Source: Bacteroidetes bacterium UBA2664 (GTDB lineage: Bacteria; Bacteroidota; Rhodothermia; Balneolales; Balneolaceae). From it: a stretch of DNA of 33,530 nt. The notes under the pieces are model-generated. The model ran no database searches, was not told where the DNA came from, and saw only the letters and a program-made list of their open reading frames with translations. The translations under genes were made by a program, and so were the position numbers. The stretch's first letter is position 1; every line of letters starts with the position of its first letter. This document shows positions 1-8,721 of this stretch, piece by piece. The stretch is taken from NCBI GenBank assembly GCA_002359315.1, contig DEMS01000036.1, positions 1,315 to 34,844 on the forward strand, read 5' to 3'.

Positions 1-368
1 CCGAAGATCGCCTGGTTGTCGCGGAAAACGGTGGAGGTTTTGGTCAGGCAGTCGGCGAAGTAGCTCCAGGCGGTGATCCCGGCAAGGTAAAACAGCGGCT
101 GAGGGAGTCCGTCGGTGGACAGACCCGCCAGATTGCCAAACACAAAGGTAAAAACGATCGTCGTGGCAATGGGTTGGATAAAATACCAGAGCGGGCCGAG
201 GATGGTCTGTTTGTAGAACGCCACCACATCGCGGCGCACAAACAGCATCAGCAGATCCCGGTAGCGCCAGATTTGGCCGAGCTGCAGATCGAACCAGCTC
301 TTCTGCGGGGTGATGATCAGATCCCAATCATCATCTGTAATACTGCTACTTAGAAATTCTTGATTCAA
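1..368 (-). CDS. wzm: ABC-2 type polysaccharide exporter permease (Wzm-like), N-terminal part, cut by window edge
   Basis: About 122 codons are present; the gene runs off the left edge. Reading the minus strand gives an acidic DDDWD start region, the conserved WFDLQLGQIWRYRDLL cytoplasmic segment, a VRRDVVAFYKQTILGPLW amphipathic helix and the first membrane helices (IQPIATTIVFTFVFG, then LFYLAGITAW). This is the standard N-terminus of Wzm/RfbA-type permeases, which with Wzt export lipid-linked polysaccharide across the inner membrane. There is no ATG: the frame is closed upstream by a stop at 381-383, and the only usual start is TTG at 366-368, a few bases after the stop of the upstream reductase gene, without a visible Shine-Dalgarno. 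GC is roughly 57% by hand count over 1-320, far above the neighbours. The family call is secure; the start is not. Confidence 0.85.
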   Translation of the reverse strand, partial: MNQEFLSSSITDDDWDLIITPQKSWFDLQLGQIWRYRDLLMLFVRRDVVAFYKQTILGPLWYFIQPIATTIVFTFVFGNLAGLSTDGLPQPLFYLAGITAWSYFADCLTKTSTVFRDNQAIF

Positions 369-373
369 AAAGT

Positions 374-1333
374 TTATTGATTATTGATGAATGATTTAAT
401 AGTCCGTGTCATCCCTTCTTCTGCAGTAATAGGTAAAGGTTTCCCGATTGCCTGTTTAATTTTATCATTTTTCACAACAAAATCGGTTGTGAGTTTACCA
501 TACCTGTGAATATCAAAAGGTATCGGCAGATAATTTCCTAATATTGCAAACACTCGTAAAATGGATAATGGAATGTTATATTTACGCGTTTTTTTCCCGC
601 TAATAGCAGATATTTTATCAATCAATTCGAGTGTTTCTGTAGGTTCATCATCCGCAATATGATAAAGGCCACTTTCAATGTCATTATCAATGATTTCTTT
701 TATAACAAAACAGAGATTTTCAATTGATAAAAAAGATCTTTTGTTATTTGCAGCGCCAAACAGGTAAGGTAAACCTGAATTTAAATAGTCATAAAGTGAT
801 TTTAAATTCCCTTTGTTTCCGGGACCATGGATCATGGTAGGCCTCAGGATATAAATATTCTTACCGGTGTGGTTAGTCGATTCGATATACTGCTCTGCTT
901 CAAACTTAGATCTTCCATAAGGCGTGAAAGGTTCAGGGACATAATCTTCATCAATTACACAATCAGGAACTTCAGTTAAAACATGGATTGAGCTCAAAAA
1001 AATAAACTTTTTTGAGTCATCATTATTCAAAAAATGTTTATAAATTTTCTTCGTTAGTTCAAAATTAGCTTCTCTATAAAGCTTATCTGACGATTGGTTT
1101 TCAGATATTTTAATTACTTGACCGGCTAAATGTATTACACAATCATATGATTTATTCTGATTAAAGAGATCCTTATAAGATATTCCATAATCTAAAAGAC
1201 TATTTAAACCCTTTAATTTTGATTTTTTCCTGGATACGCCGGTAATTTCATAATGAATAGTATCTCTAAAATAATGCAGCAAATTTTTACCGACAAAACC
1301 TGTAACTCCTGTTATGAGTATCTTTTTTTTCAT
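374..1333 (-). CDS. NAD-dependent epimerase/dehydratase, WbpV-like nucleotide-sugar 4-reductase
   Basis: Extended short-chain dehydrogenase of 319 residues from the ATG at 1333. A GTG at 1369 would add 12 residues, but the family normally starts at MKKILITG, so I chose the ATG. Rossmann motif GVTGFVG is at residues 9-15 and the catalytic YGRSK has Tyr139 and Lys143. The later stretch RPTMIHGPGNKGNLKSL and a following SFLSIENL segment resemble WbpV/WreQ-type enzymes that reduce UDP-4-keto-6-deoxy-GlcNAc to UDP-QuiNAc or FucNAc precursors; that substrate is inferred. The partner 4,6-dehydratase (WbpM/CapD type) is not in the window. It lies downstream of the polymerase gene with a gap of under 70 bases and is the last AT-rich gene before the GC-rich permease. 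Confidence 0.8.
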   Translation of the reverse strand: MKKKILITGVTGFVGKNLLHYFRDTIHYEITGVSRKKSKLKGLNSLLDYGISYKDLFNQNKSYDCVIHLAGQVIKISENQSSDKLYREANFELTKKIYKHFLNNDDSKKFIFLSSIHVLTEVPDCVIDEDYVPEPFTPYGRSKFEAEQYIESTNHTGKNIYILRPTMIHGPGNKGNLKSLYDYLNSGLPYLFGAANNKRSFLSIENLCFVIKEIIDNDIESGLYHIADDEPTETLELIDKISAISGKKTRKYNIPLSILRVFAILGNYLPIPFDIHRYGKLTTDFVVKNDKIKQAIGKPLPITAEEGMTRTIKSFINNQ

Positions 1334-1400
1334 CTGATCACTAAAGCCAATAACAAGTTCATTTCCCACTCCAATTATAAAATCTCATTTAATATGTGAT

Positions 1401-2708
1401 CTAACCGCTTTTAGTGACAGACATTTTCTTTTTTATCATTGTGAACCGTTTATTTGTCATATACATGATCACAAAAATTAATGGGATGAGAGGATACGAT
1501 TGAGGCACGGATGAAAAAAGCAAAACAAATAACAAGGAGAGTTCTCCAAATCTATTTAATGTTCCATCCATTAAGAATGTAAATAGAAGGATCCAAACTA
1601 ATATTCCAAATAATCCTAATTCATAAATTAATGTTGCATTCCAGGACATAATTTTCTCATCCGAAATATTGCCCCATAAAAATTCCACAATAGATGGATC
1701 TAAATCATTAACATTTGCAACAAATGATTGTAACCCTGCGGGAAACCCCAAATTAGACAGGAAAATATAGATGGGTAATACCTGATGAGCCAATCTTGAG
1801 TTTACACTTCGGTCTCCTTCAAGAACCAAAGCTAAGTCTGCATTTAATAATTGAAAAAACAGACGCTCCATTCTTGACCCTTCTAGCACTACTGATATTA
1901 CAAAAATAAAAATAATAATACCTGTAAGTGTCAGAATAATGTTTCTGAAATTTAATAAGCTTTTAAAATTTAATACGACATAAAACAGAAATGATACAAT
2001 TAAAAACACTATTGTTAGGGCTGATTTAGCTAAGAAAAAGATAGACAGGACATTAATTCCTATCAAAATTTTTAGCCATAAAGGGGGTTGATAATCAGTT
2101 ACCAACAAATATATCCAACTAATAAAAAATAGATAAAACCCAAAAGATGACGGCTCCGGGCCAAGACTGGTTACACCTCTTCCAGCAGATGTTCGTTCTG
2201 CAACAAACATACTCACCACTCCGGGTTCAATTAACTGTATTAAAGCAACAAAGATCCATAATAAGTTAATCGCTACTAAAATTTTTAAAGGAAAACCATA
2301 AACTTTAATAAACTCATAGAAAGCAATCATAAAAATGATAATACTCGCATAATTTATAACTCCCCTAATAAAGAGCATATTAAATTGGAAAAATTGAGAT
2401 GCGCCAATAACGATTCCAAAAACAGCCAATAAGCCAATTGTTACGAAAAGAATTGGGGTTTTTAAATTTCCCTCTCTCACAAAAATCCGCAAAATTATAA
2501 ATGCAGCAGCAACCATAACCGGGAAAGGTTGTGAATCAAACATGGTTAATCCGAAGTATGAATTACCCGCATACATTACAAAGAGAATCCCAACAAAATG
2601 GACTATATCCATCTCTATAGTATTCTCAATAAATGTCTTCAGCCATTTCGTAATAGATGAGACAAATATTTCCCCGGAATCACGCTTTATTGCATCATTA
2701 TTTTGCAT
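1401..2708 (-). CDS. wzy: O-antigen polymerase-like integral membrane protein (Wzy/Wzy-ligase superfamily)
   Basis: A 435-residue, very hydrophobic protein with about ten or more predicted membrane segments, ATG start at 2708. It has a GPEPSSFGFYLFF segment and a long extracytoplasmic loop containing RSVNSRLAHQ; Arg/Ser-rich loops of this kind are typical of Wzy polymerases and WaaL ligases. Wzy joins lipid-linked repeat units at the periplasmic face of the inner membrane. Because a Wzz-like protein lies in the same block, polymerase is preferred over ligase, but the families cannot be separated from sequence alone. One hand-counted line of the gene is only about 25% GC, a common feature of Wzy genes. 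It sits between glycosyltransferase and reductase genes. Confidence 0.75.
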   Translation of the reverse strand: MQNNDAIKRDSGEIFVSSITKWLKTFIENTIEMDIVHFVGILFVMYAGNSYFGLTMFDSQPFPVMVAAAFIILRIFVREGNLKTPILFVTIGLLAVFGIVIGASQFFQFNMLFIRGVINYASIIIFMIAFYEFIKVYGFPLKILVAINLLWIFVALIQLIEPGVVSMFVAERTSAGRGVTSLGPEPSSFGFYLFFISWIYLLVTDYQPPLWLKILIGINVLSIFFLAKSALTIVFLIVSFLFYVVLNFKSLLNFRNIILTLTGIIIFIFVISVVLEGSRMERLFFQLLNADLALVLEGDRSVNSRLAHQVLPIYIFLSNLGFPAGLQSFVANVNDLDPSIVEFLWGNISDEKIMSWNATLIYELGLFGILVWILLFTFLMDGTLNRFGELSLLFVLLFSSVPQSYPLIPLIFVIMYMTNKRFTMIKKKMSVTKSG

Positions 2709-2772
2709 GAATAAATTTAAATAAGTCTTAAGGTCTGCAGTGGGGATTCTATTTTTTTAAAGGCTAAAAATA

Positions 2773-3879
2773 TCAAGAAATCGTGAGAGTTTCATGAACT
2801 ATCTTTTCTAACTTATTTCTATGTTGCTCATAATTGATTTTTTGATAGATTTTATTCAGATAAGATTTGAATTTGTCAGCATTATTTTCAGAAAGTCTTA
2901 GTGACTCTCTAATAGCATTTCTAATCGATTCAATATTTTTAACTTTACAATATAATGGATAATCTTCTCCTAAAATTTCACTGATATAGCCGACTTTAGT
3001 AACGATAAATGGCTTTTTAAGGCGCAGTGCCTCCAACAGAACCAATGGTAGTCCTTCATTGTGGGAAGGTAATATAACGATATCAGCACTATTCAAGACC
3101 TTGTTTTTCTCTTTCCCAAATACGGGCTTATTAATATTAATGTGATCATATCCTTTTTTAAGTTTATTAATTTCAGCTTTCGTTATTACATCAGTAAATC
3201 CACCATAACAGTCCAGTTGAAAATTGTATCTATCTATTTTAAAGGTTTTGATTGCATTTAACAGATCAAGGATCCCCTTTTCCCTTATATAATTACTAAT
3301 ATATAGTAATCGGATATTGGAGTCTGAACGTGTTATTCTTAATGGATAAATTTCACTTTCATCAATAGCATTATATAGAACTTCAATTTTGTTCAAATAC
3401 TTTTTAATCTCTTCTTTTTGAGTTTCTGAAAGCACGATAAATGTTACTCCACATCGGTTGAAAAACCGTATAAATAATCTGTATATAAAATTTCCTGAAA
3501 TGTACTCTTTCAAATCACTTCGATGCACGTGAAGAAGCAAGTGAGTATTTCTGTTTCCAATCTTAACGGCTATGATGCTTAACAAATTTTTGAATACACC
3601 AAGCAATGAAACATATAGAACTGAATAAAATAGTGTCGGTGATTCCTTCCGTGTGCTCCGCCATATTTTACCTATTGATTGAAATGTGGATCTGATTTTG
3701 CGAAATGCAAACCGTTCATGATCTCTAAGGCTCCACTGCTCTTCAATGATATGAAGTTCACCGATTTTTGACAGGATATCCGTATTTATTTTATTGGAAA
3801 TACTGACCCCATGCACAACTGAAGGTGGTAATTCACCAAAAAAAAGAAATTTAAGTTGATTATCTGATTCTTCTGCCAC
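2773..3879 (-). CDS. Glycosyltransferase, GT4 family (GT-B fold)
   Basis: A 368-residue protein. The C-terminal half carries the GT4 donor-site signature: YISNYIREKGILDLL followed by HNEGLPLVLLEALRLKKP, with the two glutamates of the E-x7-E motif. No membrane segment or signal peptide is evident, so it should act at the cytoplasmic membrane face on a lipid-linked acceptor. Donor and acceptor sugars cannot be read from the sequence. The only plausible start near the N-terminus is GTG at 3879, 12 bases after the preceding glycosyltransferase gene ends, indicating the same transcript. Strongly AT-rich, like the neighbouring polymerase gene. Confidence 0.85.
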   Translation of the reverse strand: MAEESDNQLKFLFFGELPPSVVHGVSISNKINTDILSKIGELHIIEEQWSLRDHERFAFRKIRSTFQSIGKIWRSTRKESPTLFYSVLYVSLLGVFKNLLSIIAVKIGNRNTHLLLHVHRSDLKEYISGNFIYRLFIRFFNRCGVTFIVLSETQKEEIKKYLNKIEVLYNAIDESEIYPLRITRSDSNIRLLYISNYIREKGILDLLNAIKTFKIDRYNFQLDCYGGFTDVITKAEINKLKKGYDHININKPVFGKEKNKVLNSADIVILPSHNEGLPLVLLEALRLKKPFIVTKVGYISEILGEDYPLYCKVKNIESIRNAIRESLRLSENNADKFKSYLNKIYQKINYEQHRNKLEKIVHETLTIS

Positions 3880-3891
3880 TTATATCATTTT

Positions 3892-4971
3892 CTATAAATA
3901 GAGTAATTCCTTTTTTTTGTAATCCAATTTCATTTTAGCATATCCTCTTATACGGGTATGTAATCCGGGATAAGTTAAGTCCTGATACCAATCTATTATT
4001 TCATCCAGATTTATAATTTTATCACTGTTTTCCAGATGAAATATAAAATCGAGTTCATTCGGGAAATCGGGGTCTTCGGTTGTCTTGATAAATGGAATCC
4101 CCCTTGCACAATACTCCCGTAATTTTATCTCAGATGCAATACTCATCCGGTTCCTGTACGGCGTTAAAGACCCGACTGCAATATGTGCATTCGAAAATAT
4201 TTCATGTAACTTCTCACCTTTTTGAATACCTGTGAAGATGATCTCCTCATTGATCCCCAATTTATTTGTCAACTCTTCCCACTCTTTTCTCAGTGGGCCA
4301 TCACCAACGATATAAAATTTAACAGCTTTTTTATGATTATAATCCGGTTTTCTTAAATATGAATGGATGGATCGGATCATTCGATCATACCCATGAGAAC
4401 TCTGAAACATTGCAACAGCAACCATTACAAAAGGCTCAGGTTTAATGTTTCTGTCGGAGGATAAAACAGGTATATTTTCAACATTGATTCCATTTGTCAC
4501 TAATTTGCTTCGTTTCTTTAATCCAAATGAGAAATAGCGGGATTCTGCTGAATAGTTCAATATTCTATTTGAAGGCCAAAGTGAATATGGAAAACTTAGA
4601 TAGATGATGATGAGCAGTAGTATTTTACGAATGAAATTTCGGTGAGAATTTCGAACTTCAGATGCCATTACCTTTAGAGGAGTTGGCACTTCAATAATAA
4701 TTTTTTTATTTCTGAGTCTCGATAAAATTAAGCTGAATAGTAAAAAAGGTGTATATATAGAGTTTCTGACAATCAAAATTTCTGATTCATCTCTCCAAAT
4801 AGAAAATCCTTTTATGATTCTCTCTGATATCGCCTCACTCTGAATGATTTTTGGTACGGCCTTAAAACCTTGTGAAGACAATCCCAGACAGTAATCATTA
4901 ACTTTCTGCTCTATACTCAATGTCTCGCGATTGGTAAAAGCAATGAAGGAGACCGATTTATTTTCAGTCAT
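3892..4971 (-). CDS. Glycosyltransferase, GT4-like
   Basis: A 359-residue protein from ATG 4971. The middle and C-terminus read like a GT-B retaining transferase: FVMVAVAMFQSSHGYDRMI, then FYIVGDGPLRKEWEEL, FTGIQKGEKLHEIF and a donor-site segment SEIKLREYCARGIPFI. The usual E-x7-E motif is only partly kept (SEIKLREY), so this is a divergent member of the GT4 group. A hydrophobic stretch near residues 110-135 (KILLLIIIYLSFPYSLW) probably mediates membrane association. It begins five bases after the upstream amidotransferase ends, so the two are co-transcribed. Substrate unknown. Confidence 0.8.
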   Translation of the reverse strand: MTENKSVSFIAFTNRETLSIEQKVNDYCLGLSSQGFKAVPKIIQSEAISERIIKGFSIWRDESEILIVRNSIYTPFLLFSLILSRLRNKKIIIEVPTPLKVMASEVRNSHRNFIRKILLLIIIYLSFPYSLWPSNRILNYSAESRYFSFGLKKRSKLVTNGINVENIPVLSSDRNIKPEPFVMVAVAMFQSSHGYDRMIRSIHSYLRKPDYNHKKAVKFYIVGDGPLRKEWEELTNKLGINEEIIFTGIQKGEKLHEIFSNAHIAVGSLTPYRNRMSIASEIKLREYCARGIPFIKTTEDPDFPNELDFIFHLENSDKIINLDEIIDWYQDLTYPGLHTRIRGYAKMKLDYKKKELLYL

Positions 4972-4976
4972 CAGGG

Positions 4977-6128
4977 TCAGGATTTTCCCAACACTTTTTT
5001 AAATTTACCTTTCGTCTTGGATAAGAAAGACAAGTAACCCATTTCAGACCCATATATACTGTGCTCTACCCTCTTCCTATGCAGATAGGTCTTTAAATCA
5101 TTCTCATCCCATCCCATTTTCTTTAAAAAATAACTCTTATCCTCTTCCAGTTCTTTTTCTGATGGATATGGTATCTGCTTCAATTGTAATAAAGCCTCAT
5201 CTCTATCCATCTGCCCGGATATAATCAATGTTGACAAATGAATTCTCCTTTTATCTACACCGAATTTTTCAGGCAAAATATATCCCTGATAAAAGCGGGT
5301 AAAGACCGACTCATAGTGCTTATATGGATACCGTTTGTATCCATAATCCTTTTCAAGAATCTGAATACAAGTCTCTTTATGATACTCTACATAATCCAAA
5401 AAGGAGAGCCACTCAATCCCCTTTATTCTGCGATACCAGTTATAACTCAGGGTATCAATGGAAGGGAATGAATTCAGTTTGACGCCGCCAAATTTAGAAG
5501 CGATTGCCTTTAAGTTCTTCTTATCTTTTTTGTACCAGTTCCAGTCGGATGGCATCTCCATCCCCTCCGTACTTTGATTGGTACCGGCCAGAATGTACTT
5601 TAGATTATTTTTTGCGGCCATTTGATAATTCACTGCCAGCATTGCATTGTCATAAAGGAGTTCAACATCAATCACATCCGCATCAAAAAAGGCTTGCATC
5701 AGGTCACGGTATTCATTCCAGTCAATTACATGGGTATACAGGTCCACTCCAAGTGTATTGATCAAATTGGCAATATTGTTTTGAGCCAATTCTGAATTCC
5801 AGCCATTATCCATATGTACAGCTAATGGTCGAAGGCCTAACTCAACTACTTTCACCAGGGTCCAGCTACTATCCACTCCACCGGAGACTCCAACAATGCA
5901 ATCATAAGGTTTCCCTTCACCGCTCTTTTGAACTTCTGATACAAGCTCATTAAGTTTTTTCTCTTTGGCTGAATGATCTTCATTCAGGAGATCTCCGGAC
6001 CTCTCAATAAATTCTCTGCAATAGTTGCATACCCCTTTTTTATCAAATATGATGTCATTTGCAGTTGTATCCATCACACATCTGGTGCAGATCTGATATT
6101 CCGCTGAGTTAATTACAGACTTACTCAT
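4977..6128 (-). CDS. N-acetyl sugar amidotransferase (WbpG/PseA family), copy 1
   Basis: 383 residues. The N-terminus has a four-cysteine zinc-knuckle-like motif (Cys14, Cys17, Cys34, Cys37) and then an ATP-pyrophosphatase loop SGGVDSS at 82-88, the hallmark of enzymes that activate a carbonyl by adenylation. In Pseudomonas aeruginosa, WbpG with HisH2 and HisF2 converts an acetamido group of a sugar nucleotide or lipid-linked sugar into an acetamidino group, ammonia coming from glutamine through HisH/HisF; PseA does the related step on pseudaminic acid. The ATG at 6128 overlaps the end of hisF by eight bases, so translational coupling is likely. It shares long identical stretches with the second copy at 8722-9891, for example RPLAVHMDNGWNSELAQNNI. 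The exact sugar is unknown. Confidence 0.9.
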   Translation of the reverse strand: MSKSVINSAEYQICTRCVMDTTANDIIFDKKGVCNYCREFIERSGDLLNEDHSAKEKKLNELVSEVQKSGEGKPYDCIVGVSGGVDSSWTLVKVVELGLRPLAVHMDNGWNSELAQNNIANLINTLGVDLYTHVIDWNEYRDLMQAFFDADVIDVELLYDNAMLAVNYQMAAKNNLKYILAGTNQSTEGMEMPSDWNWYKKDKKNLKAIASKFGGVKLNSFPSIDTLSYNWYRRIKGIEWLSFLDYVEYHKETCIQILEKDYGYKRYPYKHYESVFTRFYQGYILPEKFGVDKRRIHLSTLIISGQMDRDEALLQLKQIPYPSEKELEEDKSYFLKKMGWDENDLKTYLHRKRVEHSIYGSEMGYLSFLSKTKGKFKKVLGKS

Positions 6129-6891
6129 TGCTTATATCAAGCATTTGTTCAAGCTCTTCATATTTTGGGTAGGTAATCAAAACGGCTCTGTGTGGCCCGT
6201 GAAATACGAAAAAAGCTCCGGCAGCAACCGCGGATGCCCCGGCTATAATTGCCTCACGAATATCCTCCATACTTGATATTCCGCCCAAAGCAATGAGTGG
6301 GATATCCAACTCTTCGTCAGCCTCTTTAATTAGCTCTAAATCAGGCCCTGTTAAGGTTCCGTCTTTGTCAACTGCATTTATTAAAACTTCTCCGGCACCG
6401 GCTTCAATCGCACTGTTTAAAAATTCTTTCCAGTTTTCATTGGTAGTATCTCCGGTTGCTGAACGGTATAATTTTGTTTTACCAAAAAAATTACGCTTAA
6501 TATCTACGGATATGACAACTGCCTGACTCCCATACTTCTCTGCAATTCCGGTAATCAATTCCATATTTTCAAACGTCGCTGTTTGCAGAGAAACTTTTTC
6601 AACACCCATGTTAAATATTCGATCTGCCTGTTCAAGTGTTTTTATCCCGCCACCATAACAGAGTGGCATAAAACACTCCCCGGCAAATAACTCAATCATT
6701 TTATAGTCTGGTTCATTTCCCTCTTTGGATGCCACAATATCCAAAACCATCAACTCATCCACCTCTTTGTCATTAAATATCCGAATCGCATTAATCGGAT
6801 CTCCAACGTACTTGGGGTCTTTGAATTTTAATGTTTTCACAAGACCGCCATTTTTTAAAAGAAGGGCGGGTATTACTCGATTCTTCAACAT
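6121..6891 (-). CDS. hisF: HisF-like cyclase subunit paralogue serving the sugar amidotransferases
   Basis: A 256-residue TIM-barrel protein close to HisF of imidazole glycerol-phosphate synthase, with phosphate-binding segments YGGGIK (79-84), NAVDKDGT (172-179) and ALGGISS (201-207). Asp130 and Lys99 are in the HisF-equivalent places, but position 11, the first catalytic aspartate of histidine HisF, is Leu (VIPALLLKNGG). That fits a subunit that no longer closes imidazole rings and only channels ammonia to a WbpG-type enzyme. Overlaps hisH by seven bases and the downstream amidotransferase by eight. No other histidine gene is nearby, so a role in histidine synthesis is unlikely. Confidence 0.9.
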   Translation of the reverse strand: MLKNRVIPALLLKNGGLVKTLKFKDPKYVGDPINAIRIFNDKEVDELMVLDIVASKEGNEPDYKMIELFAGECFMPLCYGGGIKTLEQADRIFNMGVEKVSLQTATFENMELITGIAEKYGSQAVVISVDIKRNFFGKTKLYRSATGDTTNENWKEFLNSAIEAGAGEVLINAVDKDGTLTGPDLELIKEADEELDIPLIALGGISSMEDIREAIIAGASAVAAGAFFVFHGPHRAVLITYPKYEELEQMLDISNE

Positions 6892-7526
6892 ATTTTTTCC
6901 ATTACATTTCGAAACAGATTCATACCAAACTTGTGGCTTTTCTCAGGATGAAACTGAAATCCGAAAACATTCCCATTTTGAATCGCAGATGCATACGTCA
7001 CACCATAATGGGTTTCACCGGCAACATAATCTGACGTATCATGAGTATAATAGTAGGAGTGCACAAAATAATACCGGGGTGTTTTTTCATAGCCACGGCT
7101 CATCCACTCCGCTGAGTTCTGAAAATGCACCTCGTTCCACCCCATATGTGGCACCTTTAACTTCGGTTGATCCTCATTCTTCTGAAATTTTCTAAAATGA
7201 CCCGGAATCAGGGATAAACCATCTAACTTTCCCTCTTCACTGCCCTCACATAACAGCTGCATTCCAAGGCAAATCCCCATAATTGGAGTGCTTTTTTCAG
7301 AAGCTATTTTCTGAATAAATTCAACCCAGCCTCCATCATTCAGTTTTTTCATTGCATAATCGTATGACCCTACACCCGGTAAAATCAATAAGTCCGGTTT
7401 GTTTTCCGAAATGATAGGTTCTGTCATTCTTTCAGAATCAAACCCGATTTTTTTCAACATATTCTGAATGCTGGCAATATTACCGAGGCCGATATCAATA
7501 ATTTTTACTTCTGTTTGATTATTCAT
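6885..7526 (-). CDS. hisH: HisH-like glutamine amidotransferase subunit
   Basis: 213 residues, a class I (triad) glutaminase. The nucleophile is Cys86 in GICLGMQLL and the His/Glu pair is His193 and Glu195 in FQFHPEKS; the oxyanion-side segment is LPGVGSYDYAM (49-59). It should release ammonia from glutamine and pass it through the HisF-like barrel. ATG at 7526 overlaps the glycosyltransferase upstream by eight bases; its stop overlaps hisF by seven. Together with hisF and the two WbpG-type genes it forms the acetamidino-sugar module, equivalent to hisH2-hisF2 in the P. aeruginosa O-antigen locus. All catalytic residues I can check are present. Confidence 0.92.
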   Translation of the reverse strand: MNNQTEVKIIDIGLGNIASIQNMLKKIGFDSERMTEPIISENKPDLLILPGVGSYDYAMKKLNDGGWVEFIQKIASEKSTPIMGICLGMQLLCEGSEEGKLDGLSLIPGHFRKFQKNEDQPKLKVPHMGWNEVHFQNSAEWMSRGYEKTPRYYFVHSYYYTHDTSDYVAGETHYGVTYASAIQNGNVFGFQFHPEKSHKFGMNLFRNVMEKIC

Positions 7527-8703
7527 AACTCCATTTAATTAACAGGTCATCTAAGATCTTTCTCTCATTCTCAAAACACAATACAGACGCAGCATCATGG
7601 CTGTTTTTTTTGTATTTAAGTATCTCGTCGGCGTTAATATCTGATAAAGCTTTTGCCATAGATTCAACCGTGAACTCATCAGAAACCACTCCGCAATTGT
7701 AACCGTATACAACTTTTTTCATATCGGGTGACGGGCCAATAGCCACCATTAATCTTCCTTGTATAAACTCAAATAATTTATTGGGAAGGCAATGTTTCAA
7801 ATTAAAAGTTGTCGGCTCTACATAAAACAAGCCAATATCATAATTATTCAGCGTTTCAACGATTTTTTCATAAGGCACCGGGTCAAGGATTCTTATTCTT
7901 GGATCATCTTGAATGAGATTTTTAAGCTCATTCATGTAGAAACGATCTCCTTTCAGATATAAATCCAATGTAAAACGATCATCCAGCCGTTTCACTGTTT
8001 CAATCATATTCTCAATTTGACGGTTCCTGTTAGCCATTCCATGATGAACGATCTTGAAATTGGATTCACTCACCGCTGCAGGTTGATAATCTGAAAAATT
8101 TGGGATGCTTTGAAAAACTTCCACATGAACATCAAAATCAGCTTCATATTGTTTCTTAAGCCCAAATGAAACCGTAAGTATCTGATCACATTGGTGAAGA
8201 TAGTTCCGGCACAGTCGTAACCGTTCCGGTTTCTCAAACATTCTGAAAAAAAGGCTCTCTTCATTCTGACTTGGATAATATTCACGGGCATCAAAGATTA
8301 TTTTTGCACCCTTTTTTAACAGAAAAGCAAGGGGTAATAAAAACAGATCTTGCACAACCAGGATATCGTACTCCTTCTCACTCAGCTTTCGATATAGATT
8401 ATCAATTTCAAATCTTTTCTGAATGATCAGATCCGTTACTTTTTTGGAAGGAATAATAAAGGTAAATATCGGGGATAGTGACCAGAATTTCCTTACGATT
8501 CTGGACCAAAAGTCAAACCGAGCCTCCGGTAACTGAAAAAATTCAGAGATCTCATAACCAACCTCTTTACTGTGTGGATAACTTATTAGATCTGCCTTTA
8601 AACCTTTCTCTGTCAGAAACTGAATAAATCGTAACGGTCTCGGATCAGAGGAGGCATCTGTCAAGGTCATCACCAGAGCTCTTTTTAATTTTATTTTGGG
8701 CAT
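7519..8703 (-). CDS. Glycosyltransferase, GT4-like
   Basis: 394 residues from ATG 8703 (a TTG four codons earlier at 8715 is possible, but MPKIKLKRALVMTLT looks like the natural start). GT-B features: N-terminal domain with TDASSDPRPLRFIQFL, a DAREYYPSQNEE segment typical of several polysaccharide GT4 enzymes, and a C-terminal donor site around LPNKLFEFIQGRLMVAIGP, in which PNKLFEF replaces the more common E-x7-E region. Probably cytoplasmic and peripheral to the membrane. It follows amidotransferase copy 2 by 18 bases and overlaps hisH by eight, so it is embedded in the acetamidino-sugar operon and may add that sugar (inference). Confidence 0.82.
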   Translation of the reverse strand: MPKIKLKRALVMTLTDASSDPRPLRFIQFLTEKGLKADLISYPHSKEVGYEISEFFQLPEARFDFWSRIVRKFWSLSPIFTFIIPSKKVTDLIIQKRFEIDNLYRKLSEKEYDILVVQDLFLLPLAFLLKKGAKIIFDAREYYPSQNEESLFFRMFEKPERLRLCRNYLHQCDQILTVSFGLKKQYEADFDVHVEVFQSIPNFSDYQPAAVSESNFKIVHHGMANRNRQIENMIETVKRLDDRFTLDLYLKGDRFYMNELKNLIQDDPRIRILDPVPYEKIVETLNNYDIGLFYVEPTTFNLKHCLPNKLFEFIQGRLMVAIGPSPDMKKVVYGYNCGVVSDEFTVESMAKALSDINADEILKYKKNSHDAASVLCFENERKILDDLLIKWSYE

Positions 8704-8721
8704 TTTACTATTCAATCGGTC

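Noticed and set aside
374..1333. A read-through fusion between the reductase and the downstream Wzm-like gene.
   Set aside because: The two frames differ by one base and the reductase ends in a clean TAA; both proteins have normal family boundaries.
6725..7195. A 156-codon open frame on the plus strand.
   Set aside because: It is antisense to hisF and hisH, both with intact catalytic motifs; the translation is low-complexity and Ser/Thr/His-rich, like a shadow frame.
6121..7526. Part of a histidine biosynthesis operon.
   Set aside because: No other his genes are present, HisF lacks Asp11, and both genes overlap glycan genes on either side.
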